A stretch of DNA of 64,000 bases from Chloroflexi bacterium 54-19 (lineage in GTDB: Bacteria; Chloroflexota; Chloroflexia; Chloroheliales; Chloroheliaceae), in the NCBI GenBank assembly GCA_001898225.1, contig MKTJ01000064.1, forward strand, positions 30,778 through 94,777. The letters are read 5' to 3'. This document shows positions 34,707 through 44,614 of the stretch, one piece after another (the stretch's first letter is position 1; each line of letters starts with the position of its first letter). A model generated the notes under the pieces. That model did not search any database. It was given only the letters and a program-made list of their open reading frames with translations, and was not told the origin of the DNA. The translations under genes and the position numbers were made by a program.

Positions 34707-36488
34707 TTAATTTTGAGTTATCAGAACCACTTTTTGTAGGGCACTGTCAAGCAAAGTAATTGTTCCTGGTGAGGTAGAAATATTTACAAGCACAAATAGA
34801 TAGCCGCCTTGTTTTGGTGAAGAAAGCACCAGGCGTTTGGCGTCATACCAGTCGGCTGTTTCTCCAGCCAAAGGAAAATTCGCATCTTGCAGGCTGATAT
34901 TGCTTCCATCTAACCGGAAAATAGTCAGTGTTTTATCCGAATTAGTGGTGGGTGGCAGAACCAGAACCGCACCACCGTCCGGGGCGATACTGGCGCTACC
35001 ATAATTAGCTGCAAAACTATCTGCAGCCAGGCTATACTGGTAGTTACCAATTTTTACCTTAGTTCCAACCGAGCCATCCTTGTTTAGCTTTGCCATGATT
35101 ATCTGGCCTTTGCCGTCAAGATAAAGAAGGTTATCGCCTTTGCAGTCAAATACAGCTTTAGCCCCGCCGTCAAAAAGCTGCCCGGGCGCAGGTCCTTCCC
35201 CCGGCTCATCAACGCTGACAGTGAATAGCCCTTCGTAAGGTGAGTCATATTTTGGTCCTCGTTTGATAAAAGCATAACGGCGAACCGCTTCACAATAGTG
35301 ATAACTTCTGGAGTCGGCATTCAGAGATAGTGGACGGGCCTGATCTTTACCCAGCGTTAAATCGTGAATCCAAAGGGGGAAATGCACCTGATCGTAACTT
35401 TGAAAAGAGAGCTCAGTTGGACCAACCCAAAGCAGGTTGGTAGCGGGGGCCGCTCGAAAATTCTCACCCTGATAAGTACCTTCATCCGGTCCAGTCAAAT
35501 AAGCCAGGTGAGTACCGTCTTTGTCGACCGACCAGATTTCAGTCGCGTAACCGGCTCCGGTACTGGCGTGAAAAGTGTGAATAAAAGCCAGGCGATTGCC
35601 ATCGGTGCTCCAATGTAAATCTTCAATAAAGTCTTTGGAATTATTTACCAGTTTGCGGGCTGCCGGACCACTAAAGTTGAGGTCGGCCAGCCACAGTTCT
35701 TCAGGGTGAAACTCAAACCCAAACAAAGTAAAGGTAGGAGCCGTAAAATTTATTTTGGTATAAGCAACAGCTGTCTTATCAAGAGAAACCGCCAGTGCTG
35801 AGATACCGGGCCTGGTACTTCCATTCTGCTGCTCATCCAGGACATTCTGCCGTGTAATTACGCCATCTGCTATTTCCAAAAACTTTAGTTGGAGCTTATC
35901 ACCTGTACCCGTAAGCCGAGTGACTAAAATCTGGGTATCATTTACCGGTACTGCGGACTGCACACCTTCCACCAGCTTTTTCTTATTTTCTCCTTTTGGA
36001 TCGGCCACCCATAATTCTCTCCCACCTGTTTCGCTAGCATCTCCTTTGAGATAAAAAATAGAGTTGACGGCTATAGGATGCGGGGTTTGTGTTGGGGCTT
36101 GGACTGTTACAGTAGGCGCTGGTTCAGTAGGCCGGGGTGTAGGTGTGCTGACGACCGGGGAGAGTGTAATCGTACCTGTTATTAGCGCAGAATTAGAACC
36201 CTGGGCAGTTGCGGATACCATAGTAACGGGCGCAAAAAAACCGGGCACATTTGTTGAGGTTGCGGGAATTGAAAGTTTTGAAATGGTTGGTGATGATAAA
36301 GCTGTTGGTGTGGCGCGCACTAACAATTCGGCTGTCATAACAGGGTTGTTGGGGGAGCTTTCACTTCCACAAGCGTTCATGCAAAAAATAAGTAATAGAA
36401 AGAAAATGTATCCGAACCGGAAGACACTGCCTGGTTTATTGGTTATTTTTGCCGGGAGTAACCAGGCTGTAAATAAAGAAAGCATCAT
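34707..36488 (-). CDS. Large lipoprotein with beta-propeller
   Basis: The 593-residue protein has an N-terminal signal with a lipobox-like end (LIFCMNAC). A Pro/Thr-rich linker reaches about residue 145, followed by a beta-propeller with blades such as LWVADPKGENKKKLVEGV, HWSTDGNRLAFIH and IWSVDKDGTHLAYLTG. The overall plan matches the preceding lipoprotein, suggesting duplication. It is the first gene of the minus-strand group, facing the plus-strand operon across a 492-bp divergent gap. Function is unknown; it is likely a surface-exposed binding protein. The N-terminus (MMLSLFTAWLLPAKITNKPG) is longer than needed, so the true start may be internal. Confidence 0.75.
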   Translation of the reverse strand: MMLSLFTAWLLPAKITNKPGSVFRFGYIFFLLLIFCMNACGSESSPNNPVMTAELLVRATPTALSSPTISKLSIPATSTNVPGFFAPVTMVSATAQGSNSALITGTITLSPVVSTPTPRPTEPAPTVTVQAPTQTPHPIAVNSIFYLKGDASETGGRELWVADPKGENKKKLVEGVQSAVPVNDTQILVTRLTGTGDKLQLKFLEIADGVITRQNVLDEQQNGSTRPGISALAVSLDKTAVAYTKINFTAPTFTLFGFEFHPEELWLADLNFSGPAARKLVNNSKDFIEDLHWSTDGNRLAFIHTFHASTGAGYATEIWSVDKDGTHLAYLTGPDEGTYQGENFRAAPATNLLWVGPTELSFQSYDQVHFPLWIHDLTLGKDQARPLSLNADSRSYHYCEAVRRYAFIKRGPKYDSPYEGLFTVSVDEPGEGPAPGQLFDGGAKAVFDCKGDNLLYLDGKGQIIMAKLNKDGSVGTKVKIGNYQYSLAADSFAANYGSASIAPDGGAVLVLPPTTNSDKTLTIFRLDGSNISLQDANFPLAGETADWYDAKRLVLSSPKQGGYLFVLVNISTSPGTITLLDSALQKVVLITQN

Positions 36489-36567
36489 ATATTACTGCAA
36501 TTAAAAAAATATAACCTTAAAACCACCCTGTGTTACCAAAGTTGTTAAAAACTTTGTAGTATTTTTT

Positions 36568-36596
36568 TTGAAAAAGAATTGGTAAATTTGTATAAT
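36568..36596 (+). promoter_or_regulatory. Sigma-70-like promoter for the envelope operon
   Basis: TTGAAA (36568-36573) and TATAAT (36591-36596) are 17 bp apart, one mismatch from consensus. They lie in the 492-bp AT-rich gap (36489-36980) between divergent genes. The predicted leader to the first plus-strand gene would be about 375 nt. I see no coding sequence in this gap. Confidence 0.65.
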
Positions 36597-36789
36597 TAAA
36601 ACAATGATACATATCTGTTAACTAATTGTCAAGAATCTAAAGTGGTTTGGATAATTGAATTTAAGTTCTTGGGCTTCAGTTACCGATTTCTAGTTATCCC
36701 GGAATTTTAAGTTCAAAATATTTATTTGTCAGTTAGAATAAGTTACCGGAAGCGAGGGAGGAGTTTTTAACTAGAAATTGCAGATAATA

Positions 36790-36818
36790 TTGACAAAGGT
36801 ATTCTGCTATGTTAAATT
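36790..36818 (+). promoter_or_regulatory. Second possible promoter for the envelope operon
   Basis: TTGACA (36790-36795) is followed, after 17 bp, by TAAATT (36813-36818). The -35 is perfect and the -10 weaker. It is nearer to the first gene than the other candidate. Both may be used, or only one. Confidence 0.45.
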
Positions 36819-36980
36819 TAACTTTATAAAATTCATTTAATACATAATCTTCTTAAGAAAATAAGTATTCAATTGGCGTGGTAAGAGTTTTTCTCTTACC
36901 TTGAAAATATATTTCTAATTTTCTGTTCCAATTAAAATAAATTCGTACTCTCTATCAAGCTATTTTATTGCCTGTTCTAT

Positions 36981-38762
36981 GTGGCAAAGGGCAACATTTC
37001 TTTGGCTCAATTAAAACCAACGCAAAAAATTTCTTCTCAGGTCTGTATAAACTGTCAGGCTTTAATTCCTGAAAGTCAAAACACCTGTTTAAGTTGTGGT
37101 TTTATATTTCAGGATGGTACTAAACCTTCAACAGCCGGCCTCTCTCAACTCCCGGTAGGTAAACGGATTGGTGAATATCTTATCCTGGAGTTGCTTAACC
37201 TTGAACCGGCTTCTATAAACCTTTACATGTGTGAGGCCTCTCAGGGTCAAACAATATTACTTAAAGAGACCCTGGCCGAAAGTGCCCCGGCAAATAATTT
37301 GAGGCAAATCCACGAAATCTTACAAACAGTTAAAAAGCCGGGACTGCCGCTCTCTTCAGAATTAGTCGAGCATGACTCTCGACTTTACCAGGCTCTGGAA
37401 TGGAAGTCCGGTCGCGATTTGCAAAGTGCCTCGGAAAGTACCGACTCGCTGGGCCAAAAATCTCTTGAGTGGATTAAGCAATTATGCAGTCTTGTTAATG
37501 AATTAAACCTGGCCGGAGCCGTATGTGTAGAGTTGGAACCAGCCAATCTAGGGTTGGATGCCGAGGGTAATTTATTTATCAGGGATTTTACATTGCTGCG
37601 CCGGATACCTTTAGAAAATGAAACCCCGATTGGCTATAGTTTGTATGTTGCGCCAGAAGTTTACACCAACCCTCAGGATGTGAGTCCCAGGACAGATGTA
37701 TATGCTATCGGTACGGCCTGGTTAGCCTTAATTTTAGGCCGGGCGCTAAAGCAAACAGATTTCCAGGAACGTTATTTATTGCCGCCAGCCCGGTTACTAA
37801 ACCAAAGCCAATTACCGCCCGAAATCACCCGTTTGCTGTCCCGAGCTTTATTACCAGCCTTGAATAAACGCTATAAAAGCCCCCTTCTGTTAAAGACGGC
37901 CATCGAACATTTCCAGGCACAGCAAGCAACCAGCCAGGCGCTCCGAGAGCGTTACGAGAAACTTTCCTTCCTGGCCGCCTGGACAGACCAGGGTATGGAG
38001 CGAGAGAACAACGAAGATAACTTTTTTGCCCAGAGTTATTCAGGACCACTTGGCCCCTTTACGGTCGCCCTGGTAGCCGATGGCATGGGCGGTGAAGAGG
38101 GCGGTGAGGTTGCCAGCCTGCTTGTTATCGAAACAATAAAAACCGTTCTCCCAAAAAAAATCAGTGAAATTTGCGCAAAACTAGCTATTTCAGAAGAATC
38201 CCAAAATTTAGCCACAGTGGCAGGCTATCTTAAACCACTTCTGGTAGAAGTGATAAATAAAGCTTCTGAAAAGGTTTTTAATGAGGCTAGCGAACAGTCG
38301 CGTCTTAAAAACATGGGCAGTACGGCAGTTATTATGGTGGTTATTCAAAATTATCTTTTCATTGCAAATGTCGGCGATAGCCGGGCTTACCTGGCCCGGC
38401 CTACGCTAAAAAGCGGTCTGGTGCAACTAAACGAAGACCATACCCGGTTAGCCGAGTTACGCCGTAAGGGTCGCAACGTTTCGGAAGGCGAGGAAAGCCA
38501 GTTACAGGGAGTGTTAAGCCGGAATCTTGGGAATACGGCTGTGGTTGAACCTTTTTTTAGCTCATTTTTATTGCAAAGTGGTGATTTTATATTACTTTGT
38601 TGCGACGGCCTGACCGATTCATTAACGGATGAGCAGCTTTACGAGCAAATTAATACGACCTCAAAGAACAGTCTTTTACAGATTTGTTTTAACCTAATTA
38701 TTGAGGCAAACCTGGCCGGGGGCCACGACAACATCACGGTAGCACTTTATCAGCATCCTTAA
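36981..38762 (+). CDS. Zinc-ribbon pseudokinase fused to PP2C phosphatase
   Basis: The 593-residue protein has a zinc ribbon (CINCQALIPESQNTCLSC), then a kinase-like domain at about 55-315, and a PP2C domain at about 328-590. The kinase part lacks the HRD Asp (VELEPANLGLD) and has RDFT instead of DFG, so it looks inactive. The PP2C part is complete: DQGMERENNEDN, VADGMGGEEGG, ANVGDSRAYL, CCDGLTDSLT and GGHDNITVALY. It is predicted to be a cytoplasmic Ser/Thr phosphatase with a built-in pseudokinase sensor. The start is GTG 36981 with no clear Shine-Dalgarno sequence. It is the first of 13 head-to-tail genes; the phosphatase probably acts on targets of the neighbouring kinases (inference). Confidence 0.87.
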   Translation: MAKGNISLAQLKPTQKISSQVCINCQALIPESQNTCLSCGFIFQDGTKPSTAGLSQLPVGKRIGEYLILELLNLEPASINLYMCEASQGQTILLKETLAESAPANNLRQIHEILQTVKKPGLPLSSELVEHDSRLYQALEWKSGRDLQSASESTDSLGQKSLEWIKQLCSLVNELNLAGAVCVELEPANLGLDAEGNLFIRDFTLLRRIPLENETPIGYSLYVAPEVYTNPQDVSPRTDVYAIGTAWLALILGRALKQTDFQERYLLPPARLLNQSQLPPEITRLLSRALLPALNKRYKSPLLLKTAIEHFQAQQATSQALRERYEKLSFLAAWTDQGMERENNEDNFFAQSYSGPLGPFTVALVADGMGGEEGGEVASLLVIETIKTVLPKKISEICAKLAISEESQNLATVAGYLKPLLVEVINKASEKVFNEASEQSRLKNMGSTAVIMVVIQNYLFIANVGDSRAYLARPTLKSGLVQLNEDHTRLAELRRKGRNVSEGEESQLQGVLSRNLGNTAVVEPFFSSFLLQSGDFILLCCDGLTDSLTDEQLYEQINTTSKNSLLQICFNLIIEANLAGGHDNITVALYQHP

Positions 38763-38813
38763 ATTTACCTCAAAATGAGGTGAGGTTGTTACCTGGAAGG
38801 TCTGACAGTAAAA

Positions 38814-39878
38814 ATGCCAGCAAAACATAAAATCCGGCTATTCAGTTTTTTACTTGCTCTTTCAATATTAAGCTGGCTCTGGCTCTCTCCCGGTGCTTCG
38901 CAGGGGAGAGCGGTAGCGGACTCGACTGGCCTGACGGACGCCCAACTGGGTAATTTAAGAGAAGAAGATTTACCGCGCCAGAATGGGCTACCGGTTTTAC
39001 CGCTTTATTCCATTGATAGTAACGTGGCTATCCCGGATCTGCATCCTCCTGTAATGACGGTCAACCAGGGACGCTTTCGGGTGGGTCTTCAGGTCGGCCA
39101 CTGGAAGAGCAGCGAGTTACCGACCGAGCTTGCCTCGTTGCGCGGTTCCACCGGTACAAGCGCTAATGGCGTGACCGAATTAAATGTGGGATTGAATATA
39201 AGCCAGGACGTCGCCTCTTTGCTAAAGGAGCGAAATATTGACGTGGATATACTCCCGGCTACAGTCCCTCAAAATTACCAGGCTGACCTGTTTTTAGCCC
39301 TCCACAGCGATTGGTCCGCCAAACCAACCACCACCGGCTTCAAACTGGCCCGCAGCCGTTACAGCCTTATTCCGCAAACCGACGACCAATTGCTAGATGA
39401 CCTTTACCAAAGTTATGAAACGGTAACAGGTTTTAAGCGGGAATGGGGTATTACGGCGGCCATGACCGGGTATTACGCTTTCAATCACCAAAAGTATCAC
39501 TATACCGTAAACAGTGGTACTCCCGGCGCAATAATTGAGCTTGGCTTTCTAACCAGTACGGCTGATAGAACTTTTTTATCCACGCAGCCAGAGAAAGCGG
39601 CTGAGGGTTTAGCAGACGGTATAATCACCTTCCTCAATGAGAAGAATAGCACGCCGATAACTCCCAGCCAGCATGTCCCGACTTTACAAATTAAGGGCAT
39701 GCCCGGCGAAAAAGTCCCGGTAATGGACAAAACCGGACAGCCCCTGGCTTTCGTCATGGCTGGTCAAGAATTCGCTTATTTCGAGTTGGAGGACAACAAC
39801 AATTACTCGATCTGGTTGCCAGTCTTGAACAGGTTCGGGCAGATTGAACAGGACCGGGCGAGTATTACTACGGGATGA
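38814..39878 (+). CDS. N-acetylmuramoyl-L-alanine amidase (Amidase_3 type)
   Basis: The 354-residue protein has a signal helix (FSFLLALSILSWLWLSPGAS) and an Amidase_3-like domain at about residues 85-285. Zinc ligands and catalytic Glu are visible: His96 in LQVGHWK, Glu in NGVTELNVG, His in LFLALHSDW and Glu in GAIIELGFLT. The last ~70 residues may be a small SH3-like beta domain (KGMPGEKVPVMDKTGQPLAF). It should cleave the amide between MurNAc and the stem peptide outside the membrane. It lies 51 bp after the pseudokinase-PP2C gene. Its presence in this run fits murein remodelling. Confidence 0.8.
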   Translation: MPAKHKIRLFSFLLALSILSWLWLSPGASQGRAVADSTGLTDAQLGNLREEDLPRQNGLPVLPLYSIDSNVAIPDLHPPVMTVNQGRFRVGLQVGHWKSSELPTELASLRGSTGTSANGVTELNVGLNISQDVASLLKERNIDVDILPATVPQNYQADLFLALHSDWSAKPTTTGFKLARSRYSLIPQTDDQLLDDLYQSYETVTGFKREWGITAAMTGYYAFNHQKYHYTVNSGTPGAIIELGFLTSTADRTFLSTQPEKAAEGLADGIITFLNEKNSTPITPSQHVPTLQIKGMPGEKVPVMDKTGQPLAFVMAGQEFAYFELEDNNNYSIWLPVLNRFGQIEQDRASITTG

Positions 39879-39900
39879 TTTTTAGCGAAATGGCTTACAA

Positions 39901-41646
39901 ATGACGCTGAAAGATGTTGATGTTGAAATAATAAAATGCCCGGTTTGTAAAGCTAATCAGTTTAAGCAGCGGGCAGATTGCTTGCGTTGTGGGTCTGCTC
40001 TGGCTGGAGCAGATATAATTTCGACTACTTTTAATACTGCTGAAAGTGCGGAAATTACGGTCCCGGCTTATCAAACCGGCACAATAGCAGCCCCGACCGT
40101 GGTTAACCTGGAAAATAGGGTGGTACGCTCCCGCGAGTCGGTTTATTCCAGGCCAACGCAAATCCTTGAACAGGGGGTTGGGAATCAAGCTTCTGCTCAT
40201 TCTGGTGGGTCAGGGCGGTTTGCCTTCTTAATAATAGCTGGAACGGCCCTCTTAATCGTGCTTATGGGGATAGTCAGTGTTATAGTAATCGCCGGGTTAA
40301 ATTCAACTCCTGCACAGGTTTACTCAAACCAGGAGGGGGTGGGTAACATTCAAAAGTCGCCTGACTCCAGTCCCCTGCCAGAAATTACTCCTCCAGGTGT
40401 AAATTTACAGGTACCTAGCGCCGCAATTCAGCCATCGGCGGTTACAAACCCGAAAACTACTCTCCCGGTAGCAGGCAGCCAATCTTCCCCTGCGACAGCG
40501 AGGCCGACCAATCAAGCGCAAGCTTCTGCCACCCCTGTACCCTCTTTACCCGCTCAGAGCCTGGTTGCGACACCGACAGTGGTGCCTTCAATAGGCAACC
40601 AAATAAATGCCCCCACTACTAAGGTTGATAACGAAGCAACTTGCAAAGTATCCTTAAAGCAGCCTTCTAAAACAAATAAAATCAGCGCCACCTGTCTTTT
40701 CGAGAGAAAAATAGAAAAAGAACCGGCTCAGAATAAAGTTATAAACCAGGTAGCATTTAGCCCGGACGGCCAAATATTAGCCACTGCAAACATAAACGGC
40801 GACATAAACCTTTGGAGTATTCCCGGCTTAAATTCTATAAGAACTCTTAAATTTGGCAGCGTGGTTTACTCGCTTTCCTTCAGCCAAAAAGGGGCTGATT
40901 TGTTACTTGCCAGCGCTGGGGCAAGTAATTCTATTAAAATTTGGGACTTAACAAATTTACCTGAGAATGAGGAAATTGTAACAAAGTCACAAAATGAAAT
41001 CGAAACACCCTCAAAAAATATATATGCAGTGGCCTTTAGCCAGGATGGTCAAATGTTAGCCAGTGGTGGTGACGACAAACTGGTCTATTTGTGGGATGTA
41101 GAAACGAGACATGAAATAAATCGTTTTGAATGGCATAAAGAAGCAATTCAAACCCTTGAATTTTTCACCGGACCAAACGCCTTGTACTTAGCCAGTGGCA
41201 GCGATGACAACACCATAAAAATTTGGGATTTTCAAAAAGATAAACTCTTAACGCCTCCTAGCGGTCATAGTGCTTCGGTATACCAGGTTACTTTCAACTC
41301 TTCCCAAAAGTTATTGGCAAGCGGTAGTTTGGATGGTTCCATCAAACTTTGGGATTTGAAAAGTAGCTTGCCAACCCAAACTTTTACGAATCCGGGAAAT
41401 AAAGTTTACAGTATAAGTTTTAGCCCGGACGGCCAATTTTTGGCAAGCGGTAATGGGAAGGCAAGCGGCAATGGGGATGGAACTATAACCCTGTGGGATA
41501 CTGCTACAGGTAAGGAGCTTCAAACTTTAGGAGGATTTGACCAGGTGGTTCATTCAGTAGCCTTTAGCCCGGACGGTAAATACCTGGCCGCCGGAAGTTA
41601 TGATGGGTGGTTAAGAATCTATTCTATAGCTTACCAGAAAAGTTAA
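39901..41646 (+). CDS. Zinc-ribbon, single-TM protein with extracellular WD40 propeller
   Basis: The 581-residue protein has a zinc ribbon (CPVCKANQFKQRADCLRC) near residues 14-31 and one membrane helix at about 103-130 (FAFLIIAGTALLIVLMGIV). A Pro/Thr/Ser-rich linker runs to about 245. A seven-bladed WD40 propeller follows at about 275-578 (AFSPDGQILATANINGDINLW, SGSDDNTIKIWD, ASGSLDGSIKLWD). The topology places the propeller outside the cell. It begins 22 bp after the amidase gene. It is paralogous in plan to the next gene. No enzymatic motif is seen. Confidence 0.85.
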   Translation: MTLKDVDVEIIKCPVCKANQFKQRADCLRCGSALAGADIISTTFNTAESAEITVPAYQTGTIAAPTVVNLENRVVRSRESVYSRPTQILEQGVGNQASAHSGGSGRFAFLIIAGTALLIVLMGIVSVIVIAGLNSTPAQVYSNQEGVGNIQKSPDSSPLPEITPPGVNLQVPSAAIQPSAVTNPKTTLPVAGSQSSPATARPTNQAQASATPVPSLPAQSLVATPTVVPSIGNQINAPTTKVDNEATCKVSLKQPSKTNKISATCLFERKIEKEPAQNKVINQVAFSPDGQILATANINGDINLWSIPGLNSIRTLKFGSVVYSLSFSQKGADLLLASAGASNSIKIWDLTNLPENEEIVTKSQNEIETPSKNIYAVAFSQDGQMLASGGDDKLVYLWDVETRHEINRFEWHKEAIQTLEFFTGPNALYLASGSDDNTIKIWDFQKDKLLTPPSGHSASVYQVTFNSSQKLLASGSLDGSIKLWDLKSSLPTQTFTNPGNKVYSISFSPDGQFLASGNGKASGNGDGTITLWDTATGKELQTLGGFDQVVHSVAFSPDGKYLAAGSYDGWLRIYSIAYQKS

Positions 41647-41676
41647 TTTTAAAATTTACCGGGAATACTCAGTCAG

Positions 41677-43194
41677 ATGGTTAATCTTTGTCCGAATTGC
41701 CATACGGTCAACCCAGGCGCAAATGCTTTTTGCGTCAATTGTGGTACCCGGATTGCCCTGGCTACCGGTGGTTCCCAACCCTTTTCAAATCCAACCCCCC
41801 ATCTACCGGTCCAAACAATTAATAGGGTGCGTTCGGTTAACATGGCCCTAGTATTCGGGGTCGGGGTCAGCCTACTAATTATTATAGCTCTATTGGCGGC
41901 GATAATTTTGCTTTTATCCGGCGCAAATAAACCTCAACCAACCGCGTTTGCCAGTGTACCTACCGTGGCTGCGACAACTGCGCCTGCCCTACCTTCAGTC
42001 CCAATTTCAACCGGGGTTATTCAAGCAACTGCCGGGGAAACTCCAGCAGCCCTTACGAATAATTCTCAGGTATCCCAGGCCGATTTGGCGACTGTTACCG
42101 CGCTACTCCCGGTCCCGACGGCAACCTTACCACCCACCCCTACGCAACCCCCAACGCCGATGCCGCCGACCGCCACATCTCTACCACTCACCCCTACCGC
42201 GCTACCCCCAACAGCCGTCCCGACTGCCACTCCCCTACCGCCCTCCAGCACCCCATTGCCTCCGCCAGCGAGTCCGGCCTTTCCCTACCAGGTGGATGTA
42301 TACGGTAACTACAAAATTAACGGCGCAACTTACGGTCTAGATTGGAAAGGCCCTTACCTGGCGACCGGCGGCGACGACAAAATCGTGCGGGTTTGGGATG
42401 ACCAGGGCAACAGACCTTTTATCCTGCGCGATCAATCGTCGCTGATTCCTTCAGTCAGTTGGGCCGGTGACTCCAGGCGGTTGGCGGCAATCGGTGAAGA
42501 CGGCACCATCTTTATCTGGGACTTAAATAACGGCACACAACCAATCTTTAAGCAAACTGACAATATCGGCAAAATTGACTGCCTGGCATTTTCACCGGAT
42601 GGAACACAATTGGCAATTGGAACCATGAGCGGGGAAGTCAGGATTCTGGACACACACAATAACCAGGTGAGCGTGTTGAGCGGGGGAACCAAAGCAGCCA
42701 GGATGGTCGCCTGGTCGCCTGATGGTAGCGCAGTGGCAGCGGCTTATTTCGATAAAACGGTGCGTATCTGGAATACGAGTGATCACACTTTAAGAGCTAC
42801 CTTGACCGGGCATACCGACCTGGTTCTGGCGGTAGCCTGGTCGCCCGACGGCAGCAGGGTAGTCAGCGGTGGGGAAGATAACACCATCCGGATTTGGAAC
42901 GCCCATAACGGCCAGCAACTGAACCAAATTAATGACCATACCCATTGGGTCCGGGGGTTAGCCTGGTCGCCCAACGGCAGACTGATAGTTAGCGCGTCCT
43001 ACGATGGGACGGTGCGTTTCTGGCAAGCTGGCACCATGCAACCAGCAGCGCAAGTCTTATCACTACCGGGCCGGGGGGTGAGTGTGGTTTTTCACCCGGA
43101 TGGACGGCTGGCGATAGTAGGCGATAACGGCAACGCACAAGGGCCGGGAAATATTACCACCCTACTTCTAGCTAGGATTAACTTGCAAAGTTAA
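41677..43194 (+). CDS. Zinc-ribbon, single-TM protein with extracellular WD40 propeller (paralogue)
   Basis: The 505-residue protein has the ribbon CPNCHTVNPGANAFCVNC, a membrane helix near residues 52-75 (LVFGVGVSLLIIIALLAAII), and a long Pro/Thr linker at about 130-205 with runs of TPT and PPT. WD40 blades follow at about 215-500 (ATGGDDKIVRVWDDQGN, AWSPDGSRVVSGGEDNTIRIW, SASYDGTVRFW). The linker codes for very Pro/Thr-rich DNA at 42090-42290, a low-complexity tract. It starts 30 bp after the previous gene and is clearly a tandem relative of it. Confidence 0.86.
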   Translation: MVNLCPNCHTVNPGANAFCVNCGTRIALATGGSQPFSNPTPHLPVQTINRVRSVNMALVFGVGVSLLIIIALLAAIILLLSGANKPQPTAFASVPTVAATTAPALPSVPISTGVIQATAGETPAALTNNSQVSQADLATVTALLPVPTATLPPTPTQPPTPMPPTATSLPLTPTALPPTAVPTATPLPPSSTPLPPPASPAFPYQVDVYGNYKINGATYGLDWKGPYLATGGDDKIVRVWDDQGNRPFILRDQSSLIPSVSWAGDSRRLAAIGEDGTIFIWDLNNGTQPIFKQTDNIGKIDCLAFSPDGTQLAIGTMSGEVRILDTHNNQVSVLSGGTKAARMVAWSPDGSAVAAAYFDKTVRIWNTSDHTLRATLTGHTDLVLAVAWSPDGSRVVSGGEDNTIRIWNAHNGQQLNQINDHTHWVRGLAWSPNGRLIVSASYDGTVRFWQAGTMQPAAQVLSLPGRGVSVVFHPDGRLAIVGDNGNAQGPGNITTLLLARINLQS

Positions 43195-43329
43195 AAAATC
43201 GTCTGGTATAGGATAAAAGTCATTTACAGTCAACCTTAGTTAGTAACTTATCTGTCCCTGAATAGAATCTTTTTTGTTCAAACCTTTATACAATTTATGT
43301 TCATTTTTTAGGGGTGAGCGGGGTAAATA

Positions 43330-44613
43330 ATGAAACAACAATGTCCAAATTGTAACACAATCAATCCAAATCTAAACGCATTTTGCGTCAATTGTGGTTA
43401 TAGTTTTCGTACGGTCGGCACCGCTGCCTCTACTGGTCCCCTGATAACTTCACAACCAACACCCGGCCTTACTGTTACCGCTAGAAGTAACCGGGGTTTG
43501 ATTTTCACCCTGGCCGGGATGTTAGCAGCCCTGATGATTGCCCTGGCTGCTATTATCTTAATCGCTACCAGTGGCTCCAAACCTCCAACTGTAAATAATC
43601 CAATTGCCGCCGCTGCCGTTACATCGCCAACTGTGCCTTCCACTACCCAGGGTATTGCAGCAGGTACAAATGGACAGTCCTCAAATCCGGAAGGTAAAAC
43701 GGAAAGTTTTGACGTGACTCCGTCAGTCCCGAACCCCACGACGGAGGTCCCACCGACTCCAACCAATACCCCCACCCCGACTCCGACTCCTACCAGTACA
43801 CCTACACCGACGCCAAAGCCGGTTAGTAATGCTAATAAAATTGCTTTCGTGCAGCCAGATGATAACGACCATTGGAATATTTACACCATAAATTTCGATG
43901 GTACTGGACTTACCACCCTTATCCACCGGGACCAGGATGTGATTTGCCCGGCCTTTTCACCAGACGGTCAGCGGATTGTGTATGTATTGGACTACGAAAA
44001 GACCCGGCGGCAAATCCGTATTGTTAACGCTGATGGTACGGGGGATCGTGCTCTCACCGATGATAGCAGCAGAAATGAATACCCGGTTTGGGTGGATAAC
44101 CAAAATATCATTTTCGTATCTTACCGCAATTACCCGTCAGAAAGCGGGAACTCCGATATTTTCCAGTTGAATGTGGATAACGGCAGTGAATTCATGGCAG
44201 TCCAACATGGTGGTTATCCAAGCAAGGTCGGTGACCTGACTACATTTACCCGTTTTACCGGCAAGTACCAACAAATTTTTGCAATGGATAGCTCTGGAAC
44301 TAGAGCTCTGGAAGGTTTTAATAGTGATTTTGACTTTGGCATGATTTCACCTGATGGGCAGCGGATAGTAGCTTCACAAAATTATACCAAACTATTTTTG
44401 CTGGATCGGAATGGTAATAAAGAGCAGTTAACCCCCGACGACGAAATCGCTAAAGACCCTGTTTGGTCCCCGGATGGTCGGTATGTTGCCTATTTACTAA
44501 GGGGAGTATCAACCAGTGTATGGGAAATAAATATAATTGATGTCAATACCAAGCAAGTTCGGCGGTTATATACAAATGGAAAATTAAAATCCTACCTGGC
44601 TTGGGGACGTTAA
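43330..44613 (+). CDS. Zinc-ribbon, single-TM protein with TolB-like propeller
   Basis: The 427-residue protein has the ribbon CPNCNTINPNLNAFCVNC, a membrane helix near residues 55-78 (GLIFTLAGMLAALMIALAAI), a Pro/Thr linker at about 128-165, and a TolB-like propeller at about 170-427 (YTINFDGTGLTTLIHRD, AFSPDGQRIVYVLD, VWSPDGRYVAYLL). It ends in AWGR, as does the protein encoded at 54656-56026, and the two share blade order, so they look like duplicates. A 135-bp gap lies upstream. The predicted location is the outer face of the membrane with the ribbon inside. Confidence 0.85.
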   Translation: MKQQCPNCNTINPNLNAFCVNCGYSFRTVGTAASTGPLITSQPTPGLTVTARSNRGLIFTLAGMLAALMIALAAIILIATSGSKPPTVNNPIAAAAVTSPTVPSTTQGIAAGTNGQSSNPEGKTESFDVTPSVPNPTTEVPPTPTNTPTPTPTPTSTPTPTPKPVSNANKIAFVQPDDNDHWNIYTINFDGTGLTTLIHRDQDVICPAFSPDGQRIVYVLDYEKTRRQIRIVNADGTGDRALTDDSSRNEYPVWVDNQNIIFVSYRNYPSESGNSDIFQLNVDNGSEFMAVQHGGYPSKVGDLTTFTRFTGKYQQIFAMDSSGTRALEGFNSDFDFGMISPDGQRIVASQNYTKLFLLDRNGNKEQLTPDDEIAKDPVWSPDGRYVAYLLRGVSTSVWEINIIDVNTKQVRRLYTNGKLKSYLAWGR

Positions 44614-44614
44614 A

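Noticed and set aside
42090..42290. Repetitive cca/acc-rich DNA that might look like a tandem repeat array or CRISPR
   Set aside because: It encodes the Pro/Thr-rich linker of a zinc-ribbon protein in frame; there are no constant repeats with unique spacers. The same holds at 43740-43815, 48830-48915, 49560-49710 and 51590-51720.
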